64,000 bases of DNA from Apium graveolens (GCF_009905375.1 NC_133653.1:95344609-95408608); one strand, 5' to 3'; positions 11,458-22,981 are shown, counted from the stretch's first letter. The notes: generated from the sequence alone by a model not told the origin. Made by a program: numbers and translations.

Positions 11458-12550
11458 ACTAGTTAATATCATAGATCTGTTCTTTAATGAATTTACAAAT
11501 GAATTTTTCATGCATGAAAAATTCATTCGCAAATTTATTTTATCATTTATACCATATTTCTTACTTATTCTATGTAATTTTGTTATCTTATCTTATTCTT
11601 CTATCCAACTTGTCAATTTTAATATCTCAGAATATTTTATTTTCTCTAAAAATATTTTTCTATGAATTTTATTTGCTAAAATTTAAAAGAAATCTATTTT
11701 TGGACTAAAATATAGTTATTTCTGAGTATTTTAATTTGTAAATATTTTTTGTATTTTTGCTATATTAATATAAGTTTTTATTTGTATTTTCTGGATTTGT
11801 AAATATTAGTTAAGTATTTTGCATTTCTATGTTATTAAGTTTTTTTATTACAATCGTTAGGAGTTAACAATTGTATGATATATGAAATTGAATGCTGATA
11901 TCTTTTTGATAGATAATTGGTATTTAATTCATTGATATCTTATTTTAATATTTTAAATAGAATGCAACATAATTATTGGTACCTAAAATTTTTGACAAGT
12001 ATCAGTCAATGATATATTGTTAATATTTTGTTGTAGATAATTGTGAGATTTTAAGTTCTAGTGAATTTATATGAGTTGCTATATTTGAAAGATTCACTAT
12101 AACTTGAAATCAGCAGCATAGTCATTCTTATTAATATTATTTTTCAATAAACAATGTTGTTGATTATAATTTTATTAAGATAGATTATGGAGCTTTTGAC
12201 ATGAATGAGTATACTTAGACTTTACCCTAAGTGATCAATGCTTTAACAAAAACTCATTCATATTGAAAGATAAAATCTTTCTTTCTCTTCTTAATACTGC
12301 TAGGTCATCAGTCTGTGTATTATCAAATCATTTATCTTTTTAGGCATAAAAATAGACTTGTGCACTCGAACAGTTTTAGGAGAAAATCAGACTTCCTTCT
12401 ACATTAGTGATTTCTTATTTTCATTAAAATCTTTGAAATCATTATTATACATCATTTCTCTCAAAAGATTAAATGTATAATTTTCATTCATTATAGATCT
12501 TAAGTACATTTTATCTCTATATTGCAATATGTTCTGTTATACAGGTTCAG
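11458..12550 (+). other. C1 spacer between pol and ORF2 remnant, A+T-rich
   Basis: About 1.1 kb of very A/T-rich DNA with no credible coding frame. The short open frames here are compositional. It sits where C2 and C3 have their pol-ORF2 spacers. I see no clear internal TATA plus motif arrangement of the kind found in those two elements. Confidence 0.5.
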
Positions 12551-13610
12551 CCTCCAATGGCCTTCTTTCATTGACAGTTATGAGGTTGAAAACCCACAAC
12601 TTCTATCCCAGACTGTAAAGACAAACACAGAAACAGAACCAACCAACACTCTCTTACTACTAAAATGAATTATTAATGAGCGTGAGGGAGATAGTGCCTT
12701 AGTGCACCACATGAGGAAGGTTCTGAAGTCAACCCAGCAGCTCTGTCTCCTACAAAGATGAGTAGTATTTAAACCGAGACAACTACTAGCCCCCATACAT
12801 CTTCTCAAAAAGATGTAATGGCTGAAAAGGCACAAAAACAGTTACTTGATTCATCCTCTTAACAGGGTGCGTCTATTGAAATTTGCATGTCGGCCAGGGT
12901 ATCCGATGTAGTGTCACCACCTCAAACATAAACAATTCTTGATGCACAAGGAAAGGTTACACACACAAAGGAGGAGTTGACAGAAATAAGAGTTTCGACC
13001 ATTTTAAGGTCAGATTCGATTGTTCAAGGTTCTTTAATGGACAAATTGCCTTTACAGGTGTTAGGAGAGGATACTGATCCAATAGCCATATGTCAGTGGT
13101 CAGTGTCTACCTCCCCAGGCTTAAATCCACTGGATGCATCTGCGGATAGTGGATCTGACATAGGCGCAGATCGGCAACTTATTGACAATGATTCAGATAT
13201 TACCTGATGAGTCACAAGGAAAGGTCTTCACAGACATTAGAAGGGAACTTTGATCTTTATGCTAAATTCGTTGGATCATTGTTTACCTTCCCAGAGTTCA
13301 AATCTGGAACCCTAAAAGGGAAACTAGCAACTTGTAGATTATGACTCAGATTCATCTGATGAGTTTAACGAGGATGGGGATTTATGAACTCCCATTGCAC
13401 CACATATGACCTCCTTAAGGATGGCTAAGGTGATTTTTCTTGTAGGTACAGCTGAATTTTGGAGCTATGAGAGGAGTGATACACTTGTGAGAATGAGTGT
13501 AAACACGAGTGGAGAGAAGAGTGAAACACATGTGAGGTACACTAAACAGAATCACACACTCACAATGAGGAAGAAAGAGAAACACCGTATCCAATTTCCC
13601 CATCCCTAAA
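12551..13610 (+). pseudogene. C1 ORF2 remnant (env-position ORF)
   Basis: Fragmentary Ser/Thr/Asp-rich coding sequence in the same position as ORF2 of C2 and C3. The best open piece is 12977-13207 (EIRVSTILRSDSIVQGSLMDK ... DASADSGSDIGADRQLIDNDS). A second piece at 13406-13609 is in another frame. The acidic, low-complexity composition resembles the middle of ORF2 in C2. The frames are too broken to assign domains, and no membrane segment is visible. Assignment rests mainly on position and composition. Confidence 0.45.
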
Positions 13611-13869
13611 CATGGTTCTTGATACTTCGGGTCTCGAATCTGTTTATGATTGGAACCTAACCCTTAGGGACCTAATATTTACAGATTGAATTAGAATACT
13701 TCGGGACCTTTGGGAACTAACAATTGTTGACAATTGGTGATCTAACATTTGGGAGGTATAAGGAGTTGGGAAGATTGTTGAACATGGTTGATCAGGCTCT
13801 GACTTGTTATTTCTTTTCCATCCAAGTGAAATATGAGAACTTCTTCAGACAATGGCATACATTCCTTCT

Positions 13870-14523
13870 CTAAGGGGGAGATAAAAGCTTAAGTAATAGT
13901 TTGGAGGATTCCTCAACTAAGGGGGAGAAATAGCAGGGAGGAGGAAAAAGGTAAATCACATGTACACTACACCACACTATTGTTGTTTGTAACTACGGAT
14001 CCTATTATTCGGGAGAGTTGGTAAACACAAGGTGATTTCCTAGTGATCAGAAGAAGTAGTTTGATTCATCACTATTCTTCATAAGGGAAGAAGTTGTTTT
14101 CCAAAAAGGGGAGTACCATTGGTTTTTATCTGCGGATCCTATGGTACGGGAGATGTGGTAAACGAAGGTGATCTCCTTTAAGCAATTAATTCTTATAGGG
14201 GGGAAGCAAGAGAGATATGCGCTTCTCAACAGGAAATGTGGTTGTACAAAAGAAGCTACTGATAATTACTTCAAGGCTGAGAAGTATTATCTGGCAGAGA
14301 TTTGAAGAACCAAGGAAATGAAGATGAAACTAATTCAAGATATGTTCAGTCTAGAGGAACATCTATCTTGTATATTTCTGTTGGAATCTGGAAAATGTTA
14401 AATATAATCTAGAACTTTTCTGCTATTTACTTTGCATCTCTGTTTACATCTTTTTCTTATTTGTTAGTTGAGTTATCCTCTAGGTATTTGTTGTTATTGT
14501 CTAACAAACAAATAGGGGGAGAT
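13870..14523 (+). other. C1 3' leader to LTR with several polypurine tracts
   Basis: The functional-looking polypurine tract AGGGGGAGAT ends directly at the 3' LTR (14513-14523). Upstream are extra tracts of nearly the same spelling: AAGGGGGAGAT near 13873, AAGGGGGAGAA near 13920 and a G-rich run near 14201. No coding frame is supported. Additional upstream tracts could act as secondary plus-strand primers, which is inference. Confidence 0.6.
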
Positions 14524-15833
14524 TGAAAGGCATATGTCATAGCCTATTTGTTTATTCGAGGATTTAACTCAACTCAAATAAGAATGTAACAAGCAAATAG
14601 TGGAACTACCGTCAAAGAGATCTCACAAAGTAACACCTGTTAAAGGATTCAGAAACAATGTTCATCTACAGACTTGAGGAATTACTTCACTGGAAGAAGT
14701 TCAAGAAATTGATCAAGTCTCAGTGATATAAATCAAGATTGTGGATTTAATCAAGTGACAGAGATCTTGTCAGGGTATCAAATAATTATAGGGATTTAAT
14801 CTGAAGAAAATCAAGTTATCAAAGTCAAGACATGAAGAAACGTCACGGAAGTTAGTCACTCATGAACCAGACATTACATCGAGTGTCAAAAATGAAGTGG
14901 TGGAATTGATTCATATTTTTCAGTTATTTTCAAAAGATTGTCAGAAGAATGATTGTTGTTCAAGGGTAGTATTAATTCTCTATTAATTAATTAAGTCATA
15001 TAATTTAATTAATAAAATAAATTATATCTACAAAGATTAATTTATTTATTAATTGAATTAATTGATTAATTAATTCTGAATTAATATTATGAATTTTCAG
15101 AATTGATTTTGAACTTATATTCAATATTAATTCAGCATGACAATCAATTGAATTAGTATGACAATCAATTGTCATACCGAAAGTCATTCTAGTTCAAATG
15201 GATTTTTATACCGAAAGTTCTATCAGCTATGGGATTGTCTTGCTAGTACAAGTGATTGTCTCACCGATTGTCTTGCTAGTTCAATTAGATTGTCTCACCG
15301 AAAGTCATGCCAATTCTTAGATCGTCTTGCCAGTTCAATTCAGTTCTGTTGATTGAATTATAAAAGACAAGGAACAGCAGATCATGAAAGACATATAACT
15401 ACTCAAGAACAAAAAGAAACATAGCAGCCGCAGAAGCTTTTACTAAGCATTTCATCTCTTAACTGCAAATTCAAGATCATTAATTTCTAGCAATTAAAGT
15501 TAAATCTAAACCACTAGAAATCATTCTCTTGTTCTTGTGTAACTATCTAGCGGATCAAAATCCCTAGAACTTAATCTCAAATTGCTTCTAGCATTTGATC
15601 TTTTTATTGCAAAAATAGAAAAAGTTCATGTCGAATTTATTCTAGATTTGTGATAATTTGTTTGAGATTAATCCCTTGTAGACAATACCGTTGTTGTAAC
15701 ACCTTTCAAGTTTAATAATAGTTTTATTTAACTTGAATTTTGTTTCACTTTTTTATTTTGCATTAAATTCAATTAAACGGTAAAGTTTGTATCCAACCCC
15801 CCCCCCCTTCTACAAACATATTAGGACCTAACA
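14524..15833 (+). repeat. C1 3' LTR
   Basis: 1310-bp TG...CA LTR preceded by the polypurine tract and followed by the ACCTC duplication at 15834-15838. The TATA box TATAAAAG lies at 15359-15366. It keeps the 150-bp block missing from the 5' LTR. A run of about eleven C at 15797-15807 is longer than in the 5' copy. Confidence 0.93.
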
Positions 15834-15838
15834 ACCTC
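15834..15838. repeat. Target-site duplication ACCTC, right copy
   Basis: Matches 4764-4768 exactly. The G1 integrase frame continues immediately afterwards. Confidence 0.93.
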
Positions 15839-16911
15839 TTGAAGCAGATGAGGCACTTAAAGAAGCCCATGAAGGGATTTATGGACAACACTTGGGGGGC
15901 AGGGCCCTCACTCACAAGATAACTCGGTTGGGATTCTACTGGCCAACTATGTTAGCCGATGCAAAGGCTTATGTGAAGAGATGCGACAGATGCCAGAGGC
16001 ATGCTCCGATAGTACGACAGCCCCCAGAGAGACTCACGTCAATCAGCACACCCATCCCTTTTGTAATATGTGGGATGGACATACTTGGACCATTTGCTAT
16101 GGCATTGAGACAGAGGAAGTTCATTGTGGTAGTCATAGACTACTTTATAAAGTGGATTGAGGCTAAGGCACTAGCCAAGATAACCACCAAGTAAATTACC
16201 CAATTCTTCTGGGAGAATGTGATATGTCGATATGGAATCCCACGCATCCTTGTCACGGATAATGGGAAACAATTTAATAATGCAGAATTCAAAGAGTACT
16301 GCGATGAGAACAGCATAGAACTTCGCTTCACCTCCGTTGCACATCCTCAGGAAAACGGGCAAGCGGAGGTTGCTAACAGAATCATCCTTGATGGACTTAA
16401 GAAGAGGGTTAAACGCTCGAGAAACACTTGGGTGGATGAGCTGCTGCCTATACTGTGGGCATATCAAACCACCTACAAAGTGACAACTGAAGCTACCCCA
16501 TTCATGCTGGCTTATGGAGCCGAGGCAGTGGTGCCCCTTGAGATCACTCATGGATCCCCTAGGATCGAAGCTTACGAACTAGAGACAAACGAAAAAGGCA
16601 TGAGGCTCGCTCTCGATCTTATTGACGAGGTCAGGGATGAAGCCAATGCCCGCAATGTAGAGCATCATCGAAGAGCCTCCCTCTATTACAATAGAAGGGT
16701 TAAAGAAAGGTTCTTTCAACAAGGAGATTTGGTTCTAAGAAAGATTGAGGCATCAGGAGTAGGGGAGAGAGGCAAGCTGGCCCCCAACTGGGAAGGGCCT
16801 TATAAGGTCAAGAGGACATTGGGACGAGGATCCTACAAGTTAGAGCTCATGAATGGTGATGAAGTGCCTCGCATTCGGCATACTTCAAACCTGAAGGTTT
16901 ATTATGTTTAG
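15839..16911 (+). pseudogene. pol: G1 integrase (3' part of the split pol)
   Basis: The pol frame resumes with the integrase zinc-binding domain: His residues in EAHEGIYGQH, then CDRCQRH at about 15982-16002. The catalytic core shows Asp in CGMDILGPF, Asp in VTDNGKQFNN, and Glu in HPQENGQAEVANR, so the D-D-E triad is present. The C-terminal half has FMLAYGAEAVVPLEI, RRVKERFFQQGDLVLRKI and an ending typical of Tat integrases (RHTSNLKVYYV). One in-frame TAA at 16192-16194 splits it and is one transition from CAA. No chromodomain follows. It would insert the cDNA into the genome; the copy is separated from its own N-terminal pol by C1. Confidence 0.88.
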
Positions 16912-17274
16912 GACATTCAATACCTGTTCCTAGTACTTAGCATTAGTTTTACAAATAAGGTCGACGAAACCATCTTATGTAAGGGTTGAACCCATTTTTT
17001 AGAGATATTATCTATTTATGCAAGTTTATTTCTATCATCTTGTCTACCAATTTATTTAAGTACGAGCATCCAAAGAATGCTAGTCCTGAAGGACCAAATG
17101 CCGAAAATAAAAGAAGACAAGTATGAAATGAAATTAAACATAGTGCATAGATAAAAGATCCTGAAGGACCATAAGTTATAAGTCCCGAAGGACCAATAGG
17201 TTACAAACCAATAGAAGTTAAAATAAATAGGTTCTGAAAATAAAAGCCACATACGGCAATCAAGGCCATATCAT
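16912..17274 (+). other. Non-coding spacer with a short repeated word
   Basis: Between the integrase stop and the end of the antisense gene. The word CC(T/C)GAAGGACCA recurs near 17087, 17160 and 17189. No reading frame is supported. It may hold the 3' ends of two convergent transcripts, which is inference. Confidence 0.5.
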
Positions 17275-19264
17275 TCACTCGTCAGAAGAATCCTCCCCCT
17301 CTCCATCCAACCCTTCCTCAGAAGAAGAACCGTTGCTCTCCGAAATTGGCTCCCTCATCTTCCCTCGAAGGGCTGCCCTGGACTTGGGGCTACCCGAGGG
17401 GGCTTTGCCCTTAGAGCCGGAACCGGAACCCGAGTGGCTAGAGCTTGACTGGGACCTCATACGAGGATTCATGGGCACCGATCCGGAAGGTTGCTCAGAT
17501 AAGTCCATAACAGGAATTTCCCAAGGGCAAGAAAGAAGGCTTGGATCAACCACGTCCAGCCATACGCCTTGAGCATCTTTAACTCCCCTATTCCAACCTA
17601 TTGCCATGTTAATAGGGCGCATCTCGTCATCGTGCTCATACATCATGGTAGTGAACCTAGTGGATATATGATAAGCAGCCTCAAGGTCCTTCCATTCCTT
17701 CTTCCTCTTTTCTTCTGAACTAGCATACTTCTTCTCCATAATGGCAAGCTTGCCCTCCACCTCATGGGTCCTAGATTCCCACTCCCCTGAAGAGATAGTC
17801 ATCTGATTCATGGAAGCTTGCAGTGCATGATAGTCGCCTCTCATTTTGATAGCTTGAGTAGAGGACGCATCAAAATAAGTGTTGGCCTGACAAAGAAAAT
17901 ATGAGTTTGAGAATAAAGGGTCGAGCCCCCAAGGAGTGATTCCTATAGTATTTTCCAAGTTCTAAGAAAAAGAGAACTTAAGCAAAAATTTGTATAAGTA
18001 GAAACATACCTGATAAAGGGCATGAGCCCCCGGCATCTCAGCCTCGAGGAGTTTCTCACCAGAGAAGACGGATAAGAGGTCGGGAGTAATGCAATTTTTA
18101 GACCACTCAATAGCAAGGGTCGGGTTGCCGAAAATGGAGTCGTTGGAGGAAATACCCCAACCAGGCTTGAAAGGAGTTCTAGCACTCCCGTCAAAATCCT
18201 TGGTCTTCTAAGGCCAGATCCTGACGCCTCGAGGAAGGCAAGGACCTTTGGGATATGGTTGGCCATCTTGATGGCGTCTCTAGCCATCCTTCCCGTAACA
18301 GCACCACTCGGCTTAGCTTTGGCATCGAGAGCCTTAGCAACTGAGATAAGAAGAAAAGAAACGAATGTAAGAATAAACTTGTACAAATTAAGGGAAAACA
18401 AAGATAAATACCCTTTATGGAGAGGCAGCTAAGGCCAGCCTCGACAAGCTTGACCTCCGTCACGAACTCCCAGTAGGGGGTTCTCCAGTCATCGTCAATA
18501 AGAAGATCTCGAGCATGAAGCTCAGCAGCAGAAAGGTTGAGAATAAAGTGGGAGCTATCGACTGGGCTACTAAAATCGCGTCTGAAGTATACATCCCAGT
18601 CTCCGTCCTTCCACTCAACAACCACGAACTTCTTATTCCATTTATGGTTTGAGTCATTCAGGGAACTAGTGTTCACCATTTGAGGAACGTGGGCTCGGTG
18701 TTGAATCACTACCCAACCAGGCCTAGTCATAGGAGACGCCTTCAACATGAAGATGCTACGAAATATTATTACACTCAAAGGGATGCCTAAGTCATGGCAT
18801 CTCACTATAAATAGGATGATAAAAGACCACCTGTTAGGGTAGAGCTGGCACGGATGGATCTTCAGCTCGGCTAGAAGCCTCGGAATGAAAGGATATAGAG
18901 GGAACCTCAGCCCGGAGTTAAGGGCCACCTTGAACACAAACAACCTCTGGTGGCAAAGATTGCATGTCCTCTCACTTGGCTTGGCTCTACGAACCCTCAA
19001 ACAGTCGGGCCATGAGTAAGTCGACTTCATCTCCTCGATGTCCTTCTCATGAAGGACACTTCGGTGATTAAATGCATCAAAATGGACGGTACTAGGGTAC
19101 TCGTCCGCTCTCTCATCCAACATACTCTTCAAACTATTCGAGCAACGATTAATTGAGAAGGGGAAGACAAGAGCTATACCTTGGAGTGAGCGTAGAGTAG
19201 CCCTCTTATGCATAGCTTCCTTTTCGGAGAAAGAGGACTTGACTGGGCCTTGTCCACCTGACAT
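17275..19264 (-). pseudogene. G1 antisense gene: putative gypsy-type transposon protein, two introns, one frameshift
   Basis: A minus-strand gene starting at ATG 19264 (MSGGQGPVKSS). Exon 1 (19264-18412) holds GLRFPLYPFIPRLLAELKIHPCQL and a W-rich stretch (KKFVVVEWKDGDWDVYFRRDF), resembling the Pfam family named putative gypsy type transposon. Splice-like joints bracket two introns: 18411-18341 (donor AAGG/GTATTTATC, acceptor CTTATCTCAG) and 18009-17887 (donor CAG/GTATGTTTC, acceptor TCTTTGTCAG). Exon phases agree at both joints. Exon 2 (18340-18010) contains one frameshift near 18190-18220. Exon 3 (17886-17275) is charged, coiled-coil-like, and ends in an acidic Ser/Glu tail. Antisense ORFs of this kind are known in Tat elements; function is unknown. 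Confidence 0.72.
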
Positions 19265-19658
19265 ACTTGAGAACTTGAAGAGAGTTAAGAGCTTGAGAGA
19301 ATTTGAGAATTTAAGAAGTTGAGAAATGAAGGTGTGAATGAAAATGATAACTTCTTATCTCCTTTTATAGGAAAAAGGTCACCTGCTACGTCAGGTCGTA
19401 AGTCAGCTTGGTTTGTGCTAGCAGGTACCTCGTTGAAAAAACACCAGAAATGGTGAGGAAGGGCAATAAAAGACGACATGATAAACGAGAAAAGCGATGC
19501 AGGACGTCGCTTATCACATCAGTCTTCCGAAAAAAGTCTGGATGAAACCAAATATAAGTCATTAGTCTCAACTAAAGGACGATTATGTTAAACATCATGA
19601 TTAACAAAATTAGTGGAGTTTAAGACAAGATTAGCTTTTCAGTTTAACTCACGAGTAC
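19265..19658 (-). promoter_or_regulatory. Upstream region of the antisense gene
   Basis: No supported coding sequence. On the minus strand a TATA-like CTATAAAAGG lies at 19363-19372, about 100 bp upstream of the ATG at 19264, which is a plausible core-promoter spacing for the antisense gene. Transcription is inferred only. Confidence 0.45.
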
Positions 19659-20130
19659 AAGAAGGCAACAATTGGAGGCCCTTTGGCCGACCGGAAGCCT
19701 CTGTATCAGAGCCTTGACAGCCACAATTTGTACGCGGGGAAGCCCCGGCCGACCAGGAAACAATTGGAGGCCCTTTGGCCTACCAGAAGCCACTATATCA
19801 AAGCCTTGACGGCCACAATTTGCGCGCGGGGAAGCCCCGGCCGACCAGGCAACAATTAGAGGCCCTTAAGCCTACCAGAAGCCTCTGTATCAGAGCCTTA
19901 ACGGCCACAATTTGCGCGCGGGGAAGCCCCGGCCGATCAGGAAATAATTGGAGGCTCTTTGGCCTACCAGAAGCCTCTGTATCAGAGCCTTGATGGCCAC
20001 AACTTATGCACGGGGAAGTCTCGGCCGACCAAGCAACATTTGGGGGCCTTTTGGCCTACCAGAAGCCTCTGTATCAGAGCCTTGACGACCACAACTCACC
20101 TCCGTAGTGGCCTTGGCCTACGAGCCAACA
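19659..20130. repeat. 92-bp tandem repeat array, about five copies
   Basis: The anchor AACAATTGGAGGCCC or a close variant starts at 19667, 19759, 19851, 19943, 20035 and 20127, so the period is exactly 92 bases. Each unit has a GC-rich half (CGGGGAAGCCCCGGCCGACC) and a half reading CCTCTGTATCAGAGCC. Copies differ at several positions, with the last two most diverged. It lies in the G1 3' untranslated region, where Tat elements commonly carry tandem repeats. Confidence 0.93.
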
Positions 20131-21449
20131 AATTAAGGTCTTTTTACTCACTAAAGGCTCTAGTAGGAGGGCCTTGAGACCCTCAAAAGCTTCTCTAGAG
20201 GCCTCCCTGAGTTGTCCTCTGGAGATGTTTGGAAAAGGATAGCTCCCAGCAAAACCAAGTTTCGTAAGGACTAGGACGTCCATGAGAACGAGTTGGTTGG
20301 AGTGCGTAATATCCTACAAGAGAAGTTTAGACAAGTGTAGTGGAGCACAAGACTTCCTACAAAGGAAAAGTTCAGTGGAACATGGAGTGGTTAGCAAGAA
20401 CGAGTACAGAACGTCCATTAGGATGAGTACAGAACGTTCGCTGAAACAGCCATAGCAGAACTCTGAGGAACTCAAAGGCAACTTTGAAATTAATTCCATG
20501 GACTATCAAGGACCACAAGAGCATAGCAAGGTTAGTAGAAACCTTGTACTCTTAGTGAGAAGATCAAAAAAAATTGGGGGGTAGGAACCCCTGGCCAACC
20601 ACCTCCAGGCCGACCAGGAGGTGGCCGACCAGGAGATTCTCCTCCAACCAGCCAACCAGCCCACATTTGGGGGCTTGAGGCCAAGCATAGCCTCCTGCCC
20701 CAGGAGGTTCTTCTCGACCCCGAGCCCCCCTTTTCAAAATTTTTCGAAAAAAATAAGAAAAAATCAGAAAAATTTTGAATTTTTTTAAATTTTCAGGATT
20801 TTGAGATTAAGCCCATATTAGGACTGGTTAGTGTATATTAAGCATAACTAACCCAAATTAGGAATAATTAGTGATTTGTATGATGAAATTAGCCCATATT
20901 AGGGCCGTTTAACCCATTCGCTCTTATAATTAGTGTGAATTAAGGATAATTAGTGTCTTGTGCATACTGATTAGTCTTAATTAGCCCCAGTTAGGGCAGG
21001 TTAGCCTCAATTAAGGCCAATTAGTGCATTGTAGCCTAAAATTAGGCTCTTTTAAGCCTAATTAGCAACTTGTACATGGAAATTAGCCCCGACTAGGGTC
21101 GATTAGCCCCGATTAGGGCCAGTTAGCAGCTTTCACTCTATAATTAACCTTGACGAAGGTTAAGGGGTGATAGACGTTCGCTTTATAGTCTCGATTAGGA
21201 CCATTTAGTATTGAATACCATCCAAATAGCCTCTATGGGGGCCTTAAGTGTGTATACTCACACTAATAAGCCGTTGTAAACGTGTAGGTCACTCCATACT
21301 TTACGGTAACGCGGTGATACCTATAAAGGGATGATACCTATGAAGGGCCGATACCCGTGAAGGGCCGATACCCGAGAAGGGCCAAGAGTACCCCGAGTCG
21401 CGATTAGACCATTATAACTTCCATGAAAACTTAAGCAGTATTCACGGAA
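20131..21449. other. G1 3' non-coding region with degenerate repeats
   Basis: No gene seen. From 20590 to 20635 an inverted repeat (CACCTCC/GGAGGTG) surrounds a GGCCGACC word shared with the 92-bp array. From about 20800 to 21150 ATTAGCCC/ATTAGGGC words recur in a loose pattern. From 21314 to 21380 a unit of about 19 bp (GATACCYRTRAAGGGCC) is repeated four times. The array-rich character suits a Tat 3' region. Confidence 0.65.
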
Positions 21450-21461
21450 GTTGGGGGCAAA
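21450..21461 (+). other. G1 polypurine tract
   Basis: GTTGGGGGCAAA lies directly before the 3' LTR start TGATATGG. It is the plus-strand priming site by position and composition. Confidence 0.7.
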
Positions 21462-22024
21462 TGATATGGATAGAAAATACATCCTAAAGACATATTAAAT
21501 GTCATATTAATTGCACTTGGGCTTCTTGTCCAAAAAGTCCAATACAGACATGTCTGGTCCAAGCTTCATAGTAGACCTGTCTGGTCCAAGGCTTTATAAC
21601 AGGCCTATGATGGCTCAAACGTCCAAATCCCACCAGCAGAGGTTGTCCAAGTCCACGATCCTGAGTTGTTCACGGACTAGGCCCAATACGGCTAGAAGAG
21701 CAGATATGTGTGTGTTCTAAACAGACTCAAAGTCTTACATAGAAGGTTCTGGATCTCCTTCCTTAAGGGGACTCCTAATCACCATCTAAGTTGGAGACTT
21801 GTCCGCCAAGTCCCCCAACAGAAGTCTAACCCTAGACTCAACTCTATATAAAGGGCTCTACCCCTCAATCAGAACTACGTTTTTGGCTTGATTCTCTATA
21901 ACACAGAGATACGTAGGCATCTTGCAACGATCGATAGTCTCAAACGCAAGAGCAGCCATTAAAGCTCAAAGCTCACCAACCCTAGCATTAAATACTAAAG
22001 TGCTCAGGTTTTTATTCCACAACA
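21462..22024 (+). repeat. G1 3' LTR
   Basis: 563 bp from TGATATGG to CCACAACA, with TATATAAAG at 21845-21853. The matching 5' LTR is not in the window, so the ends rest on the polypurine tract and the TG...CA rule. The right end coincides with the start of sequence that matches the 3.75-kb Tekay LTR, which supports a boundary near 22018-22024. Confidence 0.72.
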
Positions 22025-22981
22025 GATTTATACCTTTCTTGAAAGCTTGAGATGTTTTCTTGATGATGGTGGAGTCTTGGGGATGCTTGGTTGGGTTTAT
22101 GGAACCTAAATCAACCATTAAAATCAAGAAACCAAAGAAAAGTTACTATTCATACTATTCATTATCACTTTTCTTGAATTTATTTCACCCATCAAACCTT
22201 AATAAAATGAGCTCAAAAATTTGTCTTACCTTAGTTTAGGATGTATGAATCTTGGGAATTAATGGTGGATTTTTTCCATGGCTAGAAGTGGGGGTTTTGA
22301 AATTAATGGAGAAGAATGGGGGGAGAGAGAGAGAGAGAGATTTTTGTTGCTTCTTGAATGCTTCTCTTGGAAGATTTTGGAGATATGATTTATTATATAA
22401 CCTAGTACTAGTAAATCTATGCATATCTTGTCTAGCTTCCTAGGTTTGCAAGATAATCTATCTAGTTTAGATGATAGGTTTACTATTACTAGCTTGTAGG
22501 TCATCATGCTATCTAGTTTAGGTTACTATTTGGTAACTTAACCATGATTAGTTACTTACCATAGTTAGCTAGTTTAGTTAGCTTGGTTTGATATGTTTAT
22601 TTATGTTTACGCATTCGCTCGGTCGCTTATTCGTTTTCGTAATAAATTCTCGTAACCGGTTCACGGTGTAATTCATTTCTTATACGTTCTTTATGTTTTG
22701 AAGTATCGTTCTTGGATTTGAATTTGTAGGATTTTAAATTTGTAATTATATTTTGATTCCCGTAATCATTGATGGTTCATAGATACGGACATTTTTCAAA
22801 GTTCATTTTCTTCAAAAACTAATAGCGTTTATATACACTCATTCGCTACGTATAATCACGTTATCGACTCCAAAACTCGATTTCTCATGCACAACATAGT
22901 GTGGGCTAAAACGTTTCCCCGTTTATCAGGGTTACTATTCATTAGGCATTTTACAAAGTCTCAAAAATTCGAGTTATTACA
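22025..22981 (-). repeat. Truncated Tekay/Del-type LTR fragment
   Basis: Matches 46870-47886, the 5' kilobase (minus-strand sense) of the long LTR described at 44138-47886. Shared blocks include GATTTATACCTTTCTTGA, a (GA)n run (here 22321-22341), and the terminal TGTAATAACTCG read on the minus strand at 22981. Only the first ~957 bp are present and no internal region follows. Its left edge abuts the G1 LTR and its right edge the SIRE fragment D. Confidence 0.82.

Larger units (their letters stand above)
4769..15833 (+). mobile_element. C1: Ty1/copia SIRE-type retrotransposon, decayed, complete ends
   Basis: An 11,065-bp element bounded by LTRs starting TGAAAGGCATATG and ending CCTAACA, with an ACCTC duplication. 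It has a tRNA-iMet primer site, gag, protease-integrase-RT-RNase H in copia order, a long 3' region with an ORF2 remnant, and a GGGGGAGAT polypurine tract. Size, motif spelling and the extra 3' region match the SIRE/Maximus lineage. Its LTRs differ at about one or two positions per 60 bases in the blocks I compared, and every ORF carries stops or frameshifts, so it is clearly older than C2. Confidence 0.92.
1171..22024 (+). mobile_element. G1: Ty3/gypsy Tat-lineage retrotransposon, 5'-truncated, split by a copia insertion
   Basis: The order gag, protease, RT, RNase H, a second RNase H, integrase, minus-strand ORF, tandem repeats, purine tract and LTR is the Tat-lineage plan. The second RNase H (4120-4500) and the antisense gene (17275-19264) are its diagnostic features. 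The 5' LTR, primer site and gag N-terminus are missing. C1 (4769-15833) interrupts the frame between the second RNase H and integrase, and the G1 frame is continuous across the site if C1 and one copy of ACCTC are removed. Premature stops, frameshifts and catalytic substitutions show the copy is dead. The left boundary is approximate. Confidence 0.85.

Noticed and set aside
11450..11708. Two short Phe/Ile/Leu-rich ORFs after C1 pol that look like membrane proteins
   Set aside because: They lie in very A/T-rich DNA where such codons arise from composition; no start context or homologue in C2 or C3.
19659..20130. CRISPR-like array
   Set aside because: Units are contiguous diverged 92-bp tandem repeats without spacers, in a plant retrotransposon.
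22252..22443. Short ORFs in the Tekay LTR fragment
   Set aside because: They span a GA microsatellite and LTR sequence that is repeated without the frames at 46900-47300.
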